From contig JALPQD010000016.1 in the NCBI GenBank assembly GCA_023101885.1, positions 9,239,634-9,303,633 of the forward strand: a stretch of 64,000 nucleotides of DNA, in the 5' to 3' direction. Made by a program: the position numbers and the translations under genes. How positions within the stretch are numbered: the first letter of the stretch is position 1; each line of letters begins with the position of its first letter. Origin of the DNA: Typhlomys cinereus. Taxonomy: Eukaryota; Chordata; Mammalia; Rodentia; Platacanthomyidae. Under the pieces are notes generated by a model. The model saw nothing but the letters and a program-made list of their open reading frames with translations, searched no databases and was not told the DNA's origin. Positions 1-12,700 of this stretch are shown here, piece after piece.

Positions 1-52
1 TATTGAGTTTTTATGATTGGGGAAAATAAAGAAACAAACAAATAAATAATGC
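1..52 (+). mobile_element. 3' end of a plus-strand LINE-1, cut by the window edge
   Basis: The first bases match the terminal segment of the L1 tail at 52905-52954, sharing 'tatgattggggaaaa' followed by an A-rich tail. Only the last part of the 3' UTR and the poly(A) lie inside the window, so the element length is unknown. Confidence 0.7.
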
Positions 53-279
53 ATAAAGTCATTTATTTTGTCATAGAGTTGAACATCTATGTATTGTGGA
101 TTTGGTATCTGCAGTGTTTTTAGAGCTAATATTCCTTAGATATAGAGGGATGTGTATGTTTTAATAGAACTAAAACATTTTCAAATGAATACGCTTCTCT
201 TGGATCCTGGAAAGGAATACTTTTGTAGGCAACACATGATAGTATTCACAATATATATTTTCCCTTGACTCAGGCTTTC

Positions 280-281
<2 letters not shown>

Positions 282-326
<45 letters not shown>

Positions 327-328
327 GC
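282..328. repeat. (TG)n microsatellite
   Basis: A near-pure TG dinucleotide run, interrupted once by GC near its right end. It is not inside a recognisable SINE, unlike most TG/CA arrays further right. Confidence 0.95.
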
Positions 329-758
329 AGTCATGTGCATATTGTGTAAGTGTGTGTGTGGGGTGTACTTTTCTTCTCCTGGATAGAACAGGCAGTCTTT
401 ATTTGTTTTAACAATCACAGTTCTTCCAGTGTATTTGTCAATGAAGGAAGAACATTAGCTGAAAGGGATAATGTTTACATAATTGGGTAATGATATAGAA
501 CGTGAGTGAAATACCAAATTAAGAAAAATATAAATGAACAAAAAAATCTACAGGATCAAATGGTCAAAAGTTGAATGGTAGAATCACAGATCATTTGACT
601 CAAGGCATTGGGAATGAGATAATTGACCTCTGTCATTTTGGAGCCTGTAAGTCATTAGGAAAACTCTTATCAGATGAGTTAATGGTTGTTTATGCTAGGC
701 ACAGACAACACAAGGTACATAGAAAGATTGATATAATCTTAATCCTAGAGTTATTTTG
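329..758. other. Unique AT-rich DNA
   Basis: I see no gene, repeat family or strong motif. A short open frame at 571-822 runs into the flank of the next L1 and has no protein-like features. Confidence 0.6.
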
Positions 759-1811
759 GATGAGACATTTCTTTTTTTCACATAAATTTTATTTATTTAT
801 ATTTCTGCTCATACAAACTTAATAGATACCCCAGTCCCCTCCCTCCCTCCACCCCTTCCTGGACCCCATTGCTCTCTCCCCCCTTTTCTCCTTCCTTCCC
901 CCCTCCATCTACCAGTGCCTCCTCCCCCCATCCCTGGAACATCCTTTAATGTGTATGTCAAACTTTCCTCTGGGTCCTCCTCTCTGAGGTGTAAGGACTC
1001 AGTGGCATTTCCTAGAACTCTTTCTTGTGTTCCCCTTAAGTATAGGAACACTATTGTGGCTGTTAATCCCTAGCTTCCAAGGATCCTTAGTGCCTTCTAA
1101 GGATCCATGTTAGACTTTGAGGAGTCAATAATGTGTTGGTCATTGCGCAGGTCATGCAAAGTCCTTTATGATTGCTTCGGCCCTAACTTGTTTGTAGTAT
1201 CTTGCATATCGTTGCTCCTCCCCATCTTTAGGCTCTTAAAATCTTACCGCTCCCCCTTCCGCAAATTTCCCTGAGCTTCAGGATGGAGAGAGATTAGGCT
1301 GGCCTAGTTCCAGGTGGTTGATAAAGAGCATTTGATGTTCTGAATTATGGTTTGTTGATTTTTTTTTTTCAGTTTTGCTGCTCCTGCAATGCACTTGGCT
1401 CCATTCTCATGGGTATTGGATGTCACCCCCGGCCAGAGATAAAAAGCTGTTAAATTAGTCTTATTATAAGAGTATATTCAAAGGTAGATGGAATAAAAGT
1501 AGGAGACCGCTGTGGGGGGGGTCAGTCTTCCATTGCAAAATGGTTACTTTCTATCTGCCAGACTATATGAACTCCCCTTCTGGTGAGATCATAACCTAGT
1601 TGCAAATGATCAGGAAGGAAAGACTGTGAACTTAACCAGATGTCTCATTATTTACTTGCAGTCCTTGATGGTGGCCTATTTTCTTTGCTGTAACATGATC
1701 CCCTCTCTCCTTTTTTCTGGTGGGGCCCTTCTTCCCCATCCCTCCTGTTTATAATCTTTGCAATTACTGTAGGTATTACAGAGATTTATCTTTGAGTGAG
1801 ATGAGACATTT
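759..1811 (-). mobile_element. 5'-truncated LINE-1 with 12-bp target-site duplication
   Basis: An L1 3' UTR in minus orientation, about 1.03 kb (771-1799). It begins on the plus strand with a T-rich stretch (reverse poly(A)). The pyrimidine-rich complement of the G-rich 3' UTR block follows at 830-930. It aligns throughout with the 3' UTR of the large L1 at 32032-33060. The perfect 12-bp direct repeat GATGAGACATTT at 759-770 and 1800-1811 marks target-primed insertion. The 5' truncation lies near the ORF2 stop, so no coding sequence is retained. Confidence 0.92.
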
Positions 1812-2603
1812 TTTTCCATCTTCATGTTACAAATAAAGTGTTTTTTTAAATGACAAAATTTCTTGGCTCTTTAATAGTTTTTATCAACTTCCTCTTCCTA
1901 GTCTCTAGATATCTTTGGAAGTCTTCATTATTACTGTCAGTTTCAACCTTCTTATAAACCATATATAGAAAAACACTGGAGTCTAGTGAAATTATAGCAT
2001 CTTTCCAAAGAGTTCTGTAATGACCTGGGATGTGTACAAAATGATTTACACTACTGAGTCTCCATGGAAACACATCACATCTCATAAGATATTTTTAAAA
2101 AATTTAAGAAAGAAACATAAGTTGTGAATCCCAAAACAGCAACATGTAGTGATTGGAAGGCAATGCTATGGGTTTGAAGCAACTGTAAATTGTGTTTTAG
2201 GGATCCCAGTGGAGCAAGTAAGAAATGAAGAGGAAAAGTTAGTGCTAAAAATAAGGGGAAAATAAAATAAAAAGGCAGGTGTGATGTGCCCACTTTCAGG
2301 TCTGGCACTTAGAAAAGGAACAAAAATTGTTGTGGATATAAACAAGCTAAAAAATTCTTGGTAAATGTCACTGTAAAATCACTTTAGAATGAATTCAGTA
2401 ATATATATTGGACAATGACTGTGAAAGAAATTGAAATTACTCTTGATCATATTTTGGATCTTCCGGTTGGAAAAAAATTGGTCTTATTTAGGAGATCAAA
2501 AGTAATTCCAAACATAATTGTTTCACTACAGGGGATTCTGGAGATTATATTTTGAAAAGAGTAAAGAAATTCATAATGATATAATAGATTACAATATTAG
2601 TTG
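1812..2603. other. Unique AT-rich DNA
   Basis: No gene or confident repeat seen. Short open frames on the minus strand (1846-2308) lack motifs and look like chance. Confidence 0.5.
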
Positions 2604-2935
2604 TCTGGCTAGAGAGATGGCCCAATGATTAAAGCTCTTGCTGCGAAAACAGGGGATTAGGAATTCATAACCTTAGAATTCATGCAAATGGTTTGTAGGT
2701 ATAACAACCCATCTGTAATTCCAGTCTTATATGGTGTCAATAGGGGATGTATAGAGCAATCCAGCTAGTGTGACTATCCTTTAGTGAACTCTGTTTTATT
2801 GAGAGACTCTGTCTTAAGAAATAAGGTGGAACAGCAATCAATAATAATATCAACATCAAGACTCCACACATATGCACACACTGTGAATGTGCACCTACGT
2901 CCATACATAAGCATATGTTTTTAAAAAAATACACA
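2604..2935 (+). mobile_element. B3-type SINE (B2 superfamily)
   Basis: A diverged tRNA-derived head ('agagagatggcccaatgatt') is followed by the B3 body: a segment like 'gagagactctgtctt', 'aataaggtgga', then a CA-rich end with ACACATATGCACACAC and an A-rich tail. B3 elements are Pol III-transcribed rodent SINEs mobilised by L1. High divergence suggests an old insertion. Exact ends are approximate. Confidence 0.75.
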
Positions 2936-2994
2936 TATATTTTCTTAAAAAAAGAAAATATTAATCATTCATCAATGCTCTTGTTCATTTATTT

Positions 2995-3445
2995 GTACTA
3001 GTGAAGTGGCATGATGGATTAGGCAACATACAAATGTGACTGCATTACTTTGCTTCAGTTATTTAGTTTTCTTTATTTTCTACATTATTACAGCTTTATG
3101 ATTATTTCCTTTCAAGAAATAAAAAAATGACCAAGAGGAACAAATGTATTCAAGTGGTTAGGTCACAGACTGGAACTTCTCTTATGTTATCTTAATGTTA
3201 TCATCTCCTTTTTATCATTCGCTCCTGAAGGAATTCGAAGTCCCTTTTGGTGAACTTAATTATCCCCTCTGGTATTTTCCATATTCTATGCTAAATATTA
3301 AAAGATGATGTTATATCATTGAATGGAACTGCTAGGCCATAAAAATACTGTAAGCCTTAGAGAATTGCAATCTTCAAAAGAAAAAGACTAATAATAAAAG
3401 CATCTAAGTGAAGACACTTGGCATTAAGCTAGGGGCAAGAAATGG
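2995..3445. repeat. Diverged local repeat, copy A
   Basis: 2995-3180 aligns with 4097-4280: shared GATTAGGC, ACTTTGCTT, then a similar 50-base stretch ending in GACTGG. Separately, 3409-3427 shares GAAGACACTTGGCATTAA with 4013-4031. The family is unknown to me. Between the blocks the sequence is AT-rich and featureless. Confidence 0.5.
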
Positions 3446-4012
3446 AAGGGTGGCTTGCGAACCTGAAATTTCCAGTGTGATTTATGCAACATCACTGGGC
3501 CTAAGTAAACTTTCTTTCACAAGTCATTTTATTGCCTAGAATAAGATTAAGATGTGGAAGAGAATGTTGAGGCAATGATTTCTGTTCCTAACTTTTTAAC
3601 TATATTCATTTAAAAATATGTTATATAGCCACTTTATCAGATAACTATACCTACAAATAATTAGATATTCAGATATACACTAAAACATATAATTAAACTA
3701 TAAGAACTTGAGATCTGATATTAGAGAAGCAATTTTAAAATAGAAAAGTTCACTGACACATGCCTATATCTCTGATTTCTAATATTATTGAAAATGAACA
3801 TATACCCATTTTAACCTAGTTAGATTCCAAGTACGAATGGACAAGATGTAATCATCATTACAGTTCCATAAAAGAAAGATAACAGGAGGGATTAATGAAC
3901 AGAAGGAGAGATCTGGGTAAAGTTCAGGTCACTCATGAAACTTTGACAAATGTCATAGGAATGACTCTATATTTTCCTTATATTTTTGTACAAGACTTTG
4001 AAAAAATATAAT

Positions 4013-4290
4013 TGAAGACACTTGGCATTAAACTTGGTGTAAGAAACAGATAAGTTTGGCTTCATGCACTTACCATTTATTTATTTATTTATTTATTAAT
4101 TAATGAAGTTTTACAATTGATTAGGCGAGATGCACATATGAATGAATGTTATCACTTTGCTTTCTATTAAAAAGGTTTTCCTTCTTTAATGTTGTACCAA
4201 CTTCGTGACTATATTCTTTGGAAGAGTTAGAAATGACACATGGAACTAATACATTCAGTTAACAAGATTAAAGACTCGACTGGGATAATG
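4013..4290. repeat. Diverged local repeat, copy B, with (ATTT)n
   Basis: Carries both blocks seen at 2995-3180 and 3409-3445, but in the opposite order and closer together. A short ATTT array (4074-4097) lies between them. It could be two fragments of one old interspersed repeat rather than a true segmental duplication. Confidence 0.45.
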
Positions 4291-4994
4291 ATATCTCAGC
4301 AAGAATCAAATGAGAGTTAATGTTCCCCCAAAGTGTTAAGTATGTTTGCTATATTCAATGTGGACATCTTGCCAGGGGTGAGTCTGTAACCACCATCACA
4401 TTTTGATCTTTTATTTGTAGGGTAAGGCTTTTGGTAGGGTCAAGACTTGCATGAGGAAAAGGTACACTCGGGGTACAAATTTAAGGAGACTTTAACTTAC
4501 GACATGCTATTGAGAGTGAATGTATCCTTCAGTCTTATACCCCACTTGTTTCACTTACTTTATCCTAGCATTGACCTTAAATTGTAGAATCAAACTACTT
4601 GGCTACTTATTATATACTTTTACTTTTGGCAAGTTATACAAACACTATCACAGATCCTTGGACACCAATTTCTAGTCTGTCTCATCTGCTCCCTGGGGCT
4701 GAGCAATGTATTTACACAGCTGCCAAAGTATTGATTATAAAGAAGTATTCTAAGCCACTGCAATTCTTTATTAGGTTACACAGGCTGAGTGATGTCTCTG
4801 AAATCCAAACTTTGTGGTTATCTGAGCTAATTTCTAATGAGAATAAACATCTAATTAGAACAAAGAGAGTCAGAGCATTTGGCCTTAGGAAGCTGGCAAA
4901 AGCTCAGGAAGCCCATCTATGCACTATAGAAAATGACGTGGAAGAAGAGGCCAGCATAGTTTAAAGATGAGGGTGTTGATTTGTACAAACTTGC

Positions 4995-5115
4995 TGCCAC
5001 TAAAAAGTCATCTCCACCTGGTAGGCAAATAACCTCTAAGGAGCAGTATCCTTACTTACAAAATAGGGACAATAATCTTTACAACAAGGGATTAGGTTGC
5101 AGAGATTTGGTCAGG
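4995..5115 (+). mobile_element. MIR-like ancient SINE fragment
   Basis: The run 'aaataacctctaaggagca', then 'acaaaatagggacaataat', then a TTAGG/GAGATT stretch follows the order of the MIR core ('cacttaacctct', 'tgtaaaatggggataataa', 'ttgtgaggatta'). Divergence is high. The call is by eye. Confidence 0.5.
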
Positions 5116-5686
5116 CTAAGACAATGTTCTAAAACACTGAACTAAGGAATAGTTTTTGGTACAAGGAAAGTAGCGCAGAACAGTAGAAAGAACATCTGTC
5201 ACTTTTGTGTTGAACCTGTGCTAGAATTAGATAGGAAGCCTCACTTCATTAAGAGTAATACAACTAGAGAGGGCAGGTGGGGCAGAGATAATGAAATAGA
5301 ATTGAAATTATTTTCACTGTTAACAAGTATAGAAGTAAATAAGTGATTGAATGTTTGTACTATAGGCATAAAGCATCAGTGATTGCTCTGATTCTTCACG
5401 TAAGTTGTGTGGGGTGGGGAAGGTGAACCCTATTAAGGCCTCTCTCACTCTGAGGAAATTAGCCCTGGGCTTTATTTGGGTGTAAGAGCTCACTGCTAGC
5501 CCCAGCTTATGCTGCCTATATTTTCTCCTTCATTCATGGCTGTCTCCCATCCTTACAGTGCAAACACTGCTCTCAAGCTGAACCTCCTGTTTTCATTTTC
5601 CTATCTTTGTACTCATGACTCCATCTTTTAGAAATACTTTTCTCATTCTCATTCTCTTTATCTGTGTACAAAGTATCCACATTGCT
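5116..5686. other. Unique DNA
   Basis: Mixed composition, slightly less AT-rich than its surroundings. No gene or repeat recognised. Confidence 0.5.
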
Positions 5687-6282
5687 TGTATTAGTCAAGG
5701 TTTTCTGAAGAACAGAATCTCTAGAATATAATGTATATGTATTAAATTAACTTTATTTTTGTTTATTAACTCAATAATTTTTATTAAATTTATTGTTCTA
5801 TTAAATTAACCCACAATAACTGCTTCACCCATAGCTGCTTGGTTTTTGGTGGAATGACTCCCAAAGCCGAAGGATCCTGAGAAGTTCTAGAGCCTCTACC
5901 TTATTGGAGGGTCGAAGATGCCAATGAACAGCAACAAGAGCAAGACAGTGGGAACAGCGGCAAGGCAGAAAAGATAGATCTCTGCATCAGCTAAGAACTG
6001 CAGCAGCACCAATAAAGGTGCTTCAAAAAGTCAACGTTGCTGTTAGAGTGGACTCAACAAGCGAGTTGACACAGGATAAGGAAGATCAAGACCCTCCTCC
6101 TTGCACTTCCTATTATCCGGTCCACCACTCTAAAGTACCACCCATTATGGGCTGGGTTTTCCATATCAATTAATCAAGTACATGCGGAATTGTTCAGGAG
6201 CTTTCTACAACCATCAACTATCCACAGCTGTGACCCAAACAGTCTGCAACCATCAGGTGGACATTAAAATGTAACCATAACA
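5687..6282 (-). mobile_element. Solo LTR, MaLR-like, about 596 bp
   Basis: The block starts TGTATTAGTC and ends CCATAACA, so it has the TG...CA termini of an LTR. Read on the minus strand it begins TGTTATGGTTACAT and ends CTTGACTAATACA, the terminal style of ERVL-MaLR LTRs. AATAAA polyadenylation-type hexamers occur on the minus strand in the AT-rich part. Flanks TTGCT and CTGCT differ at one of five bases, compatible with a decayed 5-bp duplication. There is no internal coding region. The exact family is uncertain. Confidence 0.55.
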
Positions 6283-6340
6283 CTGCTCTTCTGGCTTATG
6301 ATGGGAAAGTTCCCATTACTGACACACAGTGCCCTCTGTG

Positions 6341-6360
6341 CGCACGAGCGCGCGCGCACG

Positions 6361-6434
<74 letters not shown>
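6341..6434. repeat. Compound (CG)n(CA)n(GA)n microsatellite
   Basis: Alternating CG/CA at 6341-6368, pure CA to about 6394, then pure GA to 6434. Alternating purine-pyrimidine favours Z-DNA and the GA part is a homopurine tract. The open frames across it are low-complexity artefacts. Confidence 0.95.
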
Positions 6435-6437
<3 letters not shown>

Positions 6438-7790
6438 CACATGGAGATTTAATTTCGGCCCTTTTATTAACCATTGCCAGTGGAAGAAACTTGGAAAAAT
6501 GTGACTACAGGAGCTACTGTGGTGGAATAATACAGTCCCTTTTTTTTTCAACAACCTCTTTTACTTTCTTTTTTATTTATTTTAAAGTGTATTTTACTTT
6601 GAAATCTCAAAGAATAAAACATGTTATGCATATTTATATGCATAGCCCCATTCGCATAAACCCAGCCACACTATGTATATAAATGTGTAGTGAAATGGTT
6701 ATTAGATGAACTAAATTATCTATATCACATGCAATTGCCTATGCTGCCACTTTCAGGAGTAGTGATAATCTAATCATTCAGCATAATGTTGACTTCAATC
6801 CAATACTATCTGATCTAGCTCTGGTATTGCATTATTGATTGTTACACTTTCATTATTCTTGTTTGAACTCTACAATTCACAAGGCACAATTCAGTATTGA
6901 TAGTATGCATACACAGAATGGTTGTAATATCAGTTTTTTCTTAATGTCTGCTCTAGAAACTGCAAGATACAAACTGTAATGGTACGTTTCTTCCTGTCTA
7001 GGCCAATGTAACTAAAGACTCCATTTCTCTTCTAGCTCTAGAAGAAAAATCAGACATAATACGATAGAAGAAAAGTTCTCTTCAATTTTTTTTACTATTT
7101 TTATTCCAGTGTAAAAAACACTTCTAAGCACAAATTATAGCTGTGATATTTCAAGGATAATTTGATAACTGCTCAAGTATGATGAGTTTGTGTTAGAGTT
7201 TTAAAGGCATATAGCAAGTCTGCAATCTAGTAAACATGTCTCAATCTGAAGAAAGGGTAGAATGCAGCTAGTGTTTTATTCTTCAAACCTAGGAGCTAGA
7301 TTGACAGATTCTATTGGCCTTTTCTGTTCTATTCTATTGTTATAAGAAACAGTTTTAGAATTCCTCTTATACATTAAATAAACAATAAGAGAGGAGCTCA
7401 AGTTTTAATTCAACAAGATTTTAAAGCAAATTTTAACATGTTGCTATTTTCTAATATCAACTCTGTTAGATTTAAATTATGATAAATTATGATTATGATT
7501 TAAATTTTTTCTACAGGTGTATAGTCTACTGAAATTAATAAAATGATACCTGTGTACGTGCTGATTCACCACACAACTATGGACATTCTATGGTCCCAAA
7601 TGTGGTGATGCTAAACCTAATTTATCTTGATTCTTCAGATAAGTCTGTGTGTTGAATACTTGTAAAATGATTGTTTATAAGAACAATATCAATTGACTGG
7701 AAAATCATAGGTTTTGGCCCATTCTACTAATATCCTGTACAACATCTCAGATTCCTTTTAATTTGAACTCCTAAAATTGAAAAAATATAA
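6435..7790. other. Unique AT-rich DNA
   Basis: No gene or confident repeat. It contains a short T-rich run (6538-6548) and an AT-rich imperfect inverted repeat near 7466-7505. Confidence 0.5.
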
Positions 7791-7839
7791 GGTAGAGAGA
7801 TCTTCTATACATTTCCTCATTGGCAGTATCCTTCAAAAC

Positions 7840-8430
7840 CATCACAACATGTATATTCCCACTTCCATGGTCCATATGCAAAACATTCCATCAACACATG
7901 GATCCATCATGTTGTCCAAGAATATGTCATGTTGCTGCAACTAATTCTTTCCTAACCTCATCCCTAGCCTGCTATACCCACTAATCTGCTCTTCATTTAC
8001 ATAGGTTTTATAATCTCAATAATGTTGTATCATTGTAGGTAGTTAACTTGTGAGGATTGGCTTTCCCCCCCCCCCCACATGATTCTTTATAAGTTTATCC
8101 AAGTTAATGTGGGTATCGGTCATTCCTTCATTTTATTGTTGAGATTACTTCAACCTCTAGATATATCATTTTGTTTAATCATTAACCTATGGAAAGAAAT
8201 TTAGGCTCTTTATAGCTCAGTTGAATTACCCCTCTGGATGTGTAAGTACCAGTTAACTCACCTCTACTGAAATATTTTTACAATTTTGTGTGGCATCAGT
8301 TGAGTATATTTGTCTGTTTTTGAATTCTATTTTATTTCACCATTCTCTCTGTTTACCTGTCTATGATTCCTCTCAATATATATCTTTTTCATAACTGTAA
8401 CAGCTACTCTAATTCTTTTGCCATCAAATC
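7840..8430 (-). mobile_element. Ancient L1 (L1M-type) remnant
   Basis: The plus-strand order of phrases follows the reverse complement of old L1 3' sequence: 'cattccttcattttattgt' after 'aagtttatccaagttaatg', resembling 'attcatccatgttgt...attgctgagta' of L1M. A C14 run at about 8065-8078 interrupts it. Highly diverged and non-coding. Confidence 0.5.
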
Positions 8431-8479
8431 TGTATATGAATTTGGGGGGAGAACTGACATTGTATGCTTTGGAATATTC

Positions 8480-9120
8480 TAATCAAGGGAAGATGCTTTA
8501 TTTTTCTGCTTATGTAATTTTCATTTTATAATTTTATATAAAAAATCTGCTGTTTTTTCATAATTCTCCTTTCTTTCTAGCTAACTCTTACTACTCTTTA
8601 TGAGAAATGGGAACCTTGTATGCTACACTTCTTTTCATTTAGTAAGACTTAAACTGAGAAACTGGAAGTGTTTTGAATATTCAATATTATAAATTTACCA
8701 AGTTTCCACAAAGTAAAACATAAGTTGAATATGCAAAGTGTTGTTAGGAAAATGGAGACAAGAGAAGCATCCTGGGGAATTGAGGACCACCAGCTGTACC
8801 ACAGGCAAGGGAACTATTCTCATCCCTCCTGGGATGAGATTTGGTCACCTGACTGAGCCATATAAAGACTTTAGTACTTTAGGAAATAAAGGTTCCATTC
8901 ATCAAAGGTCAATTCTCTTGAGTCTTGGACATTTGAAATTTGTCTGTAGCCCAAATAGACTGAAAAAGAATGAGAGCAATTGGCCAGTCAAGGAAACCTG
9001 AGAAATTCACATTAAACCAGTACATGATGGATCAGCTATTGTGCTATCCTTGAATTGCTTAACTCATGTCCACTTATCAGAAGTTTCTATGGAGAGCTAA
9101 TTGTCCACTCTGGATTTCTT
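8480..9120. other. Mostly unique DNA, possible old LTR remnant
   Basis: 8740-8920 has a TATA-like CATATAAAG (about 8860) and AAATAAAGG about 25 bases later, like an LTR promoter and polyadenylation pair. I cannot place termini or a family. An 87-codon open frame crosses it without recognisable motifs. Confidence 0.3.
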
Positions 9121-9164
9121 ATACTGAAGACTAAATCCAATAAGAAGTCACTTTTCACTTTTTT

Positions 9165-9700
9165 ATTCTTTGTCAGTTTTATACATGAATACAATCAATT
9201 CATGAAATTTTTCACTCTGTATTACCCAAGCCAATACCCTTTCCTTGTGCCACTGAAAGCCTTCTTCTTTCTAATCATTCTCCTACCTTCTTTAATATTA
9301 CTTCTTTTTGTATGGTTGACTAAGCTACATCAGAACTCCTGTATTGGCTTGCGTCCAAGAACTTGTTGGAGCCTGGATGGTATGACAATGGATATACCAC
9401 TGAGGAAAGTAGTTCTCCCTCTTATAACCAACATGAACTTTCAATAGTCTCTCAGGAGGGTGTAGGGCCTCATTGGATTCTCTTTCTTCCATGGTGAAAT
9501 ATTGGTAGACCAAATCTTATGCAGTTCTTATGCACATAGTTACAGAGAGATTATGGATAGAGCAGTCCTGTTAAGTCCAGAGGATGTTGTCTGGCAGTGC
9601 CCCTCCCCACCCCCTGGTTGTTACATACTACACCATTCTTCCACAATGTTCCTGACCCTTGGTTCAAGCAGATTGCAGTCACTTATTCTCTGAACTCATT
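9165..9700 (-). mobile_element. Old rodent L1 (Lx-like) 3' UTR remnant
   Basis: The block starts with 'ttatacatgaatacaat', a phrase typical of the reverse complement of rodent Lx-type L1 tails. It continues with a segment ending 'ctctttcttccatggtgaa'. The block at 46700-46990 has a matching order ('ctcttctatggtgaaatatt'), supporting one family. Open frames through it are chance. Confidence 0.55.
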
Positions 9701-12700
9701 ACAAAAGTATTTCCCAGAGTGGAATAAGGCCTTCTAGCCATTGTACTTTCCTCTAGAGCGTTAGTAAAAAATGAATTAATCATACCTTTCATCTCGGAAA
9801 TGTGCTTGAAGGTCCCCGAAATGCTGGACTCCTAAGAACTTCACTAACACAGTATGTTCCTGAATTGTCAAAGGTTGTCCTAACTTCTGGAGACTGTGCG
9901 TCTAACCAAGGCACTATTACATACTGGCTTCTCAGTTAAATTCACCAAAATAATGGACCAATACTTTATTCTGTGCTTGGTTTGGATCATTAATGCTCAA
10001 CAATAATGTAATATACACAGGCCACATATACAATATAAACATTTCTGGTGGCCATATCATTCAAAGAGAAACAGATGACATTAATTTTAGTATTTTTTAT
10101 TTAAGTGGAATTATACAAATACTATCATTTTAACATGCTGTCATTATAAAATGATTACTTTATAAAATTGGCTATACTGAAATCATAACTGATGTGTCTT
10201 TCTCTTTGTTCAGGGTTTAAGAAGTGATCTTCCAATGAGGTCAGATAGACTGCCTAATCCCTAGTTCTGTTTTGAGGAGTCAACATAGAGAAGATATGAC
10301 CAGTTCTGTCTTTAAGGGAGGAATTGACAAAGACATGGAAAGAAGACATAAAAGCAGTAATAGAAATTTGTTCTGTGCTCTAGAGCTAAAATACCATGTG
10401 CTTCTTTGTTGTTGTTTAGATCATGTTCCAACAGCAAATGTAGTTATATCAGTTACCATGGTTTTATCATATCTTTCTGTCTTAAGAAAGCATAGAACTA
10501 AACAGGGCATTTAGGTTCATTAAGGTGATAATCCTAAACCCACTTAACTGACAAATGTAAGCTATTTGCTAACTTTAATATTTCAGTGTGTTCTGACATG
10601 CTGGCACTTCATAAGACCCCAATTTATAGCTACAGTCATTTACACCAAAGCTTCAAAAAACAAGATAAATGATTCACTCTGATCCCCTTATTTTTTGCAG
10701 GTGACCTCTCAGGTAAGCCTTGGAAATCTCTGATTTGGCAACTGCTTTTATTTTTCTTGTTCAGTAGTTGCCTCTGTTTGCTCAGCGTTTATTTTTATGC
10801 TTAACAAAAGGATGTGGATTATGTTATGTTCTAATTGAAAGGCACCAGCACAGGCGGCCTAAATCCAATTCCTCTTCATTTCAGTCAAATTTCACATTCC
10901 ATTACAGCAGAATTAATTTGATGGCCAAATTTGGTTTGTTACTGCTTTCCAGCTATATTTGCTTCCAATTTAACATCCTAACTATGCTTGTAAAATAGAC
11001 AATAAAACAATCTTTTCTGATTTGGGAAATACTCTCTATACTTCATTTCTCTCTGCTTCACTGTAACATTTTAGCTGAGTTTTATGGAACAATCACTTTC
11101 CTCATCTAATTACTGCAATTCCCTGGTAGATGGCCTCCCTCACCCTGCAATAGCAAAATTATCATAAATACACAATGCAACTGCCAGCATCTGATCTTGC
11201 ACATGTGCCAGTGAACAGAGTGAGGTCTGCCCCTCTCTAAATTGTGTTCCTGCTAAATTGACAATTTTCATGTGAACCCATCACGTCGTTGTACGGCATT
11301 CCAACAAATTCCCGAGAAAGTTAATGTTGCTTCACAGGAGCCCTTTGGTTTCAGCTCTTCACTCATACACATGACTCGCAGAGATGAAAGTGGGCAGAGG
11401 AACTCTTCTAATTAAATGCTTAGACAATAAGGACTTTCTTCCACCATAGATGAGTTGGGGACAACTATCTAAAACTAAATCATATTAAGAAATTATAGGG
11501 ACAAGAACACCAGAATCTCAAAAGCATCAACTGATCACTCTCCTACAGCCAAATGTTCTGCCCTGGTTAAATCGTTAAATAAAGGCATGCCCTAGAATTC
11601 AGCACTGCAGAGTTCAGAATGCAGATTTAGCATCTGAAAGAAGAATGGAGTCATTTGCTCTAGAAAATAATAGAAAGTGATGGAGCCCAAGATTAAGTCA
11701 AGGCCAAGATACCTCAAATCAGATTTCAAGTGGAGAAATTTCTATATGGTCTCCTACTATCAGTGCCTCCTCCAAACTGTACCCCTCCTCAAGGTATTTG
11801 TGCAAAGCTCTTCATGTCAGACAGATAGCACAGAATGTCTTGCTGAAGAAATTCATGTTCCAAAGTCAAGAGCACAAATCGAAGGTTTCTACTCCATTTC
11901 CCAAGATAAATAAAGCATTAAAAAAAAAACCTTGGGAAAAGAGAGTATTAAAAGAACTGTGAGAGATAGATATAAAGATGCTGTGTGAGCACATGCACTC
12001 CACTCACCAGAGTCGTTTCTGTGGGACCACATCAAGATGGACAGAAAGGCAGATCATTTGTATCAGCTCTCCTGCACCGGAGTCCCACATCTCTTCCTCT
12101 CTCTTCTTGGTGATGATCTGCTCTGTTTAGGTTGCAGGTGCAAGCTTTCTGCGGGTGACTAGGACTTCAGGAGGCAGAAGCAGGTGCTGGACACTTCACA
12201 CTTCCTGCCTCCACAGAACACTGGACCTTGCTGACAGTGGAAATAAAGGCAAAGGCATCATTAACTATAGTCACTAGTTATGATTAATATAAGTGAAAGT
12301 TATTAATGAGGATCAAAGCTTTTCTCTAAAGGCTTAATACAACAAAATATATACATAAGTCTGAAAGAATCTCATCACAGATTGCTTATTAATTACAAAA
12401 GGAAAATTGGCAGTTACATAATTGAGAAACCAGGCTGACTCTCTTTTAACCAATGTGCCTAAATGTGCTTAACCAGTAGTAGTGCACACCAGCACAGATT
12501 AGCTAATATACAATACACGTGGACTGATATAAATACTTCTTTGTGTCAAAAAATGTGAGGTAAATTCAGTCATGATTTGAATGAAGTGATAATCCTTTAT
12601 AAACATATCTCTATATTTTTCAGCAATGAATTGAGGAATGGCAGTAGGGATAGAGAAAAAATGGACTGACTTTGGAAATACTGCATTTGTGAAGTACATA

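Noticed and set aside
4599..4964. 121-codon plus-strand open frame with a hydrophobic start
   Set aside because: No recognisable domain, no CpG-rich promoter, and MIR-like sequence begins just downstream. This length is expected by chance across 64 kb in six frames.
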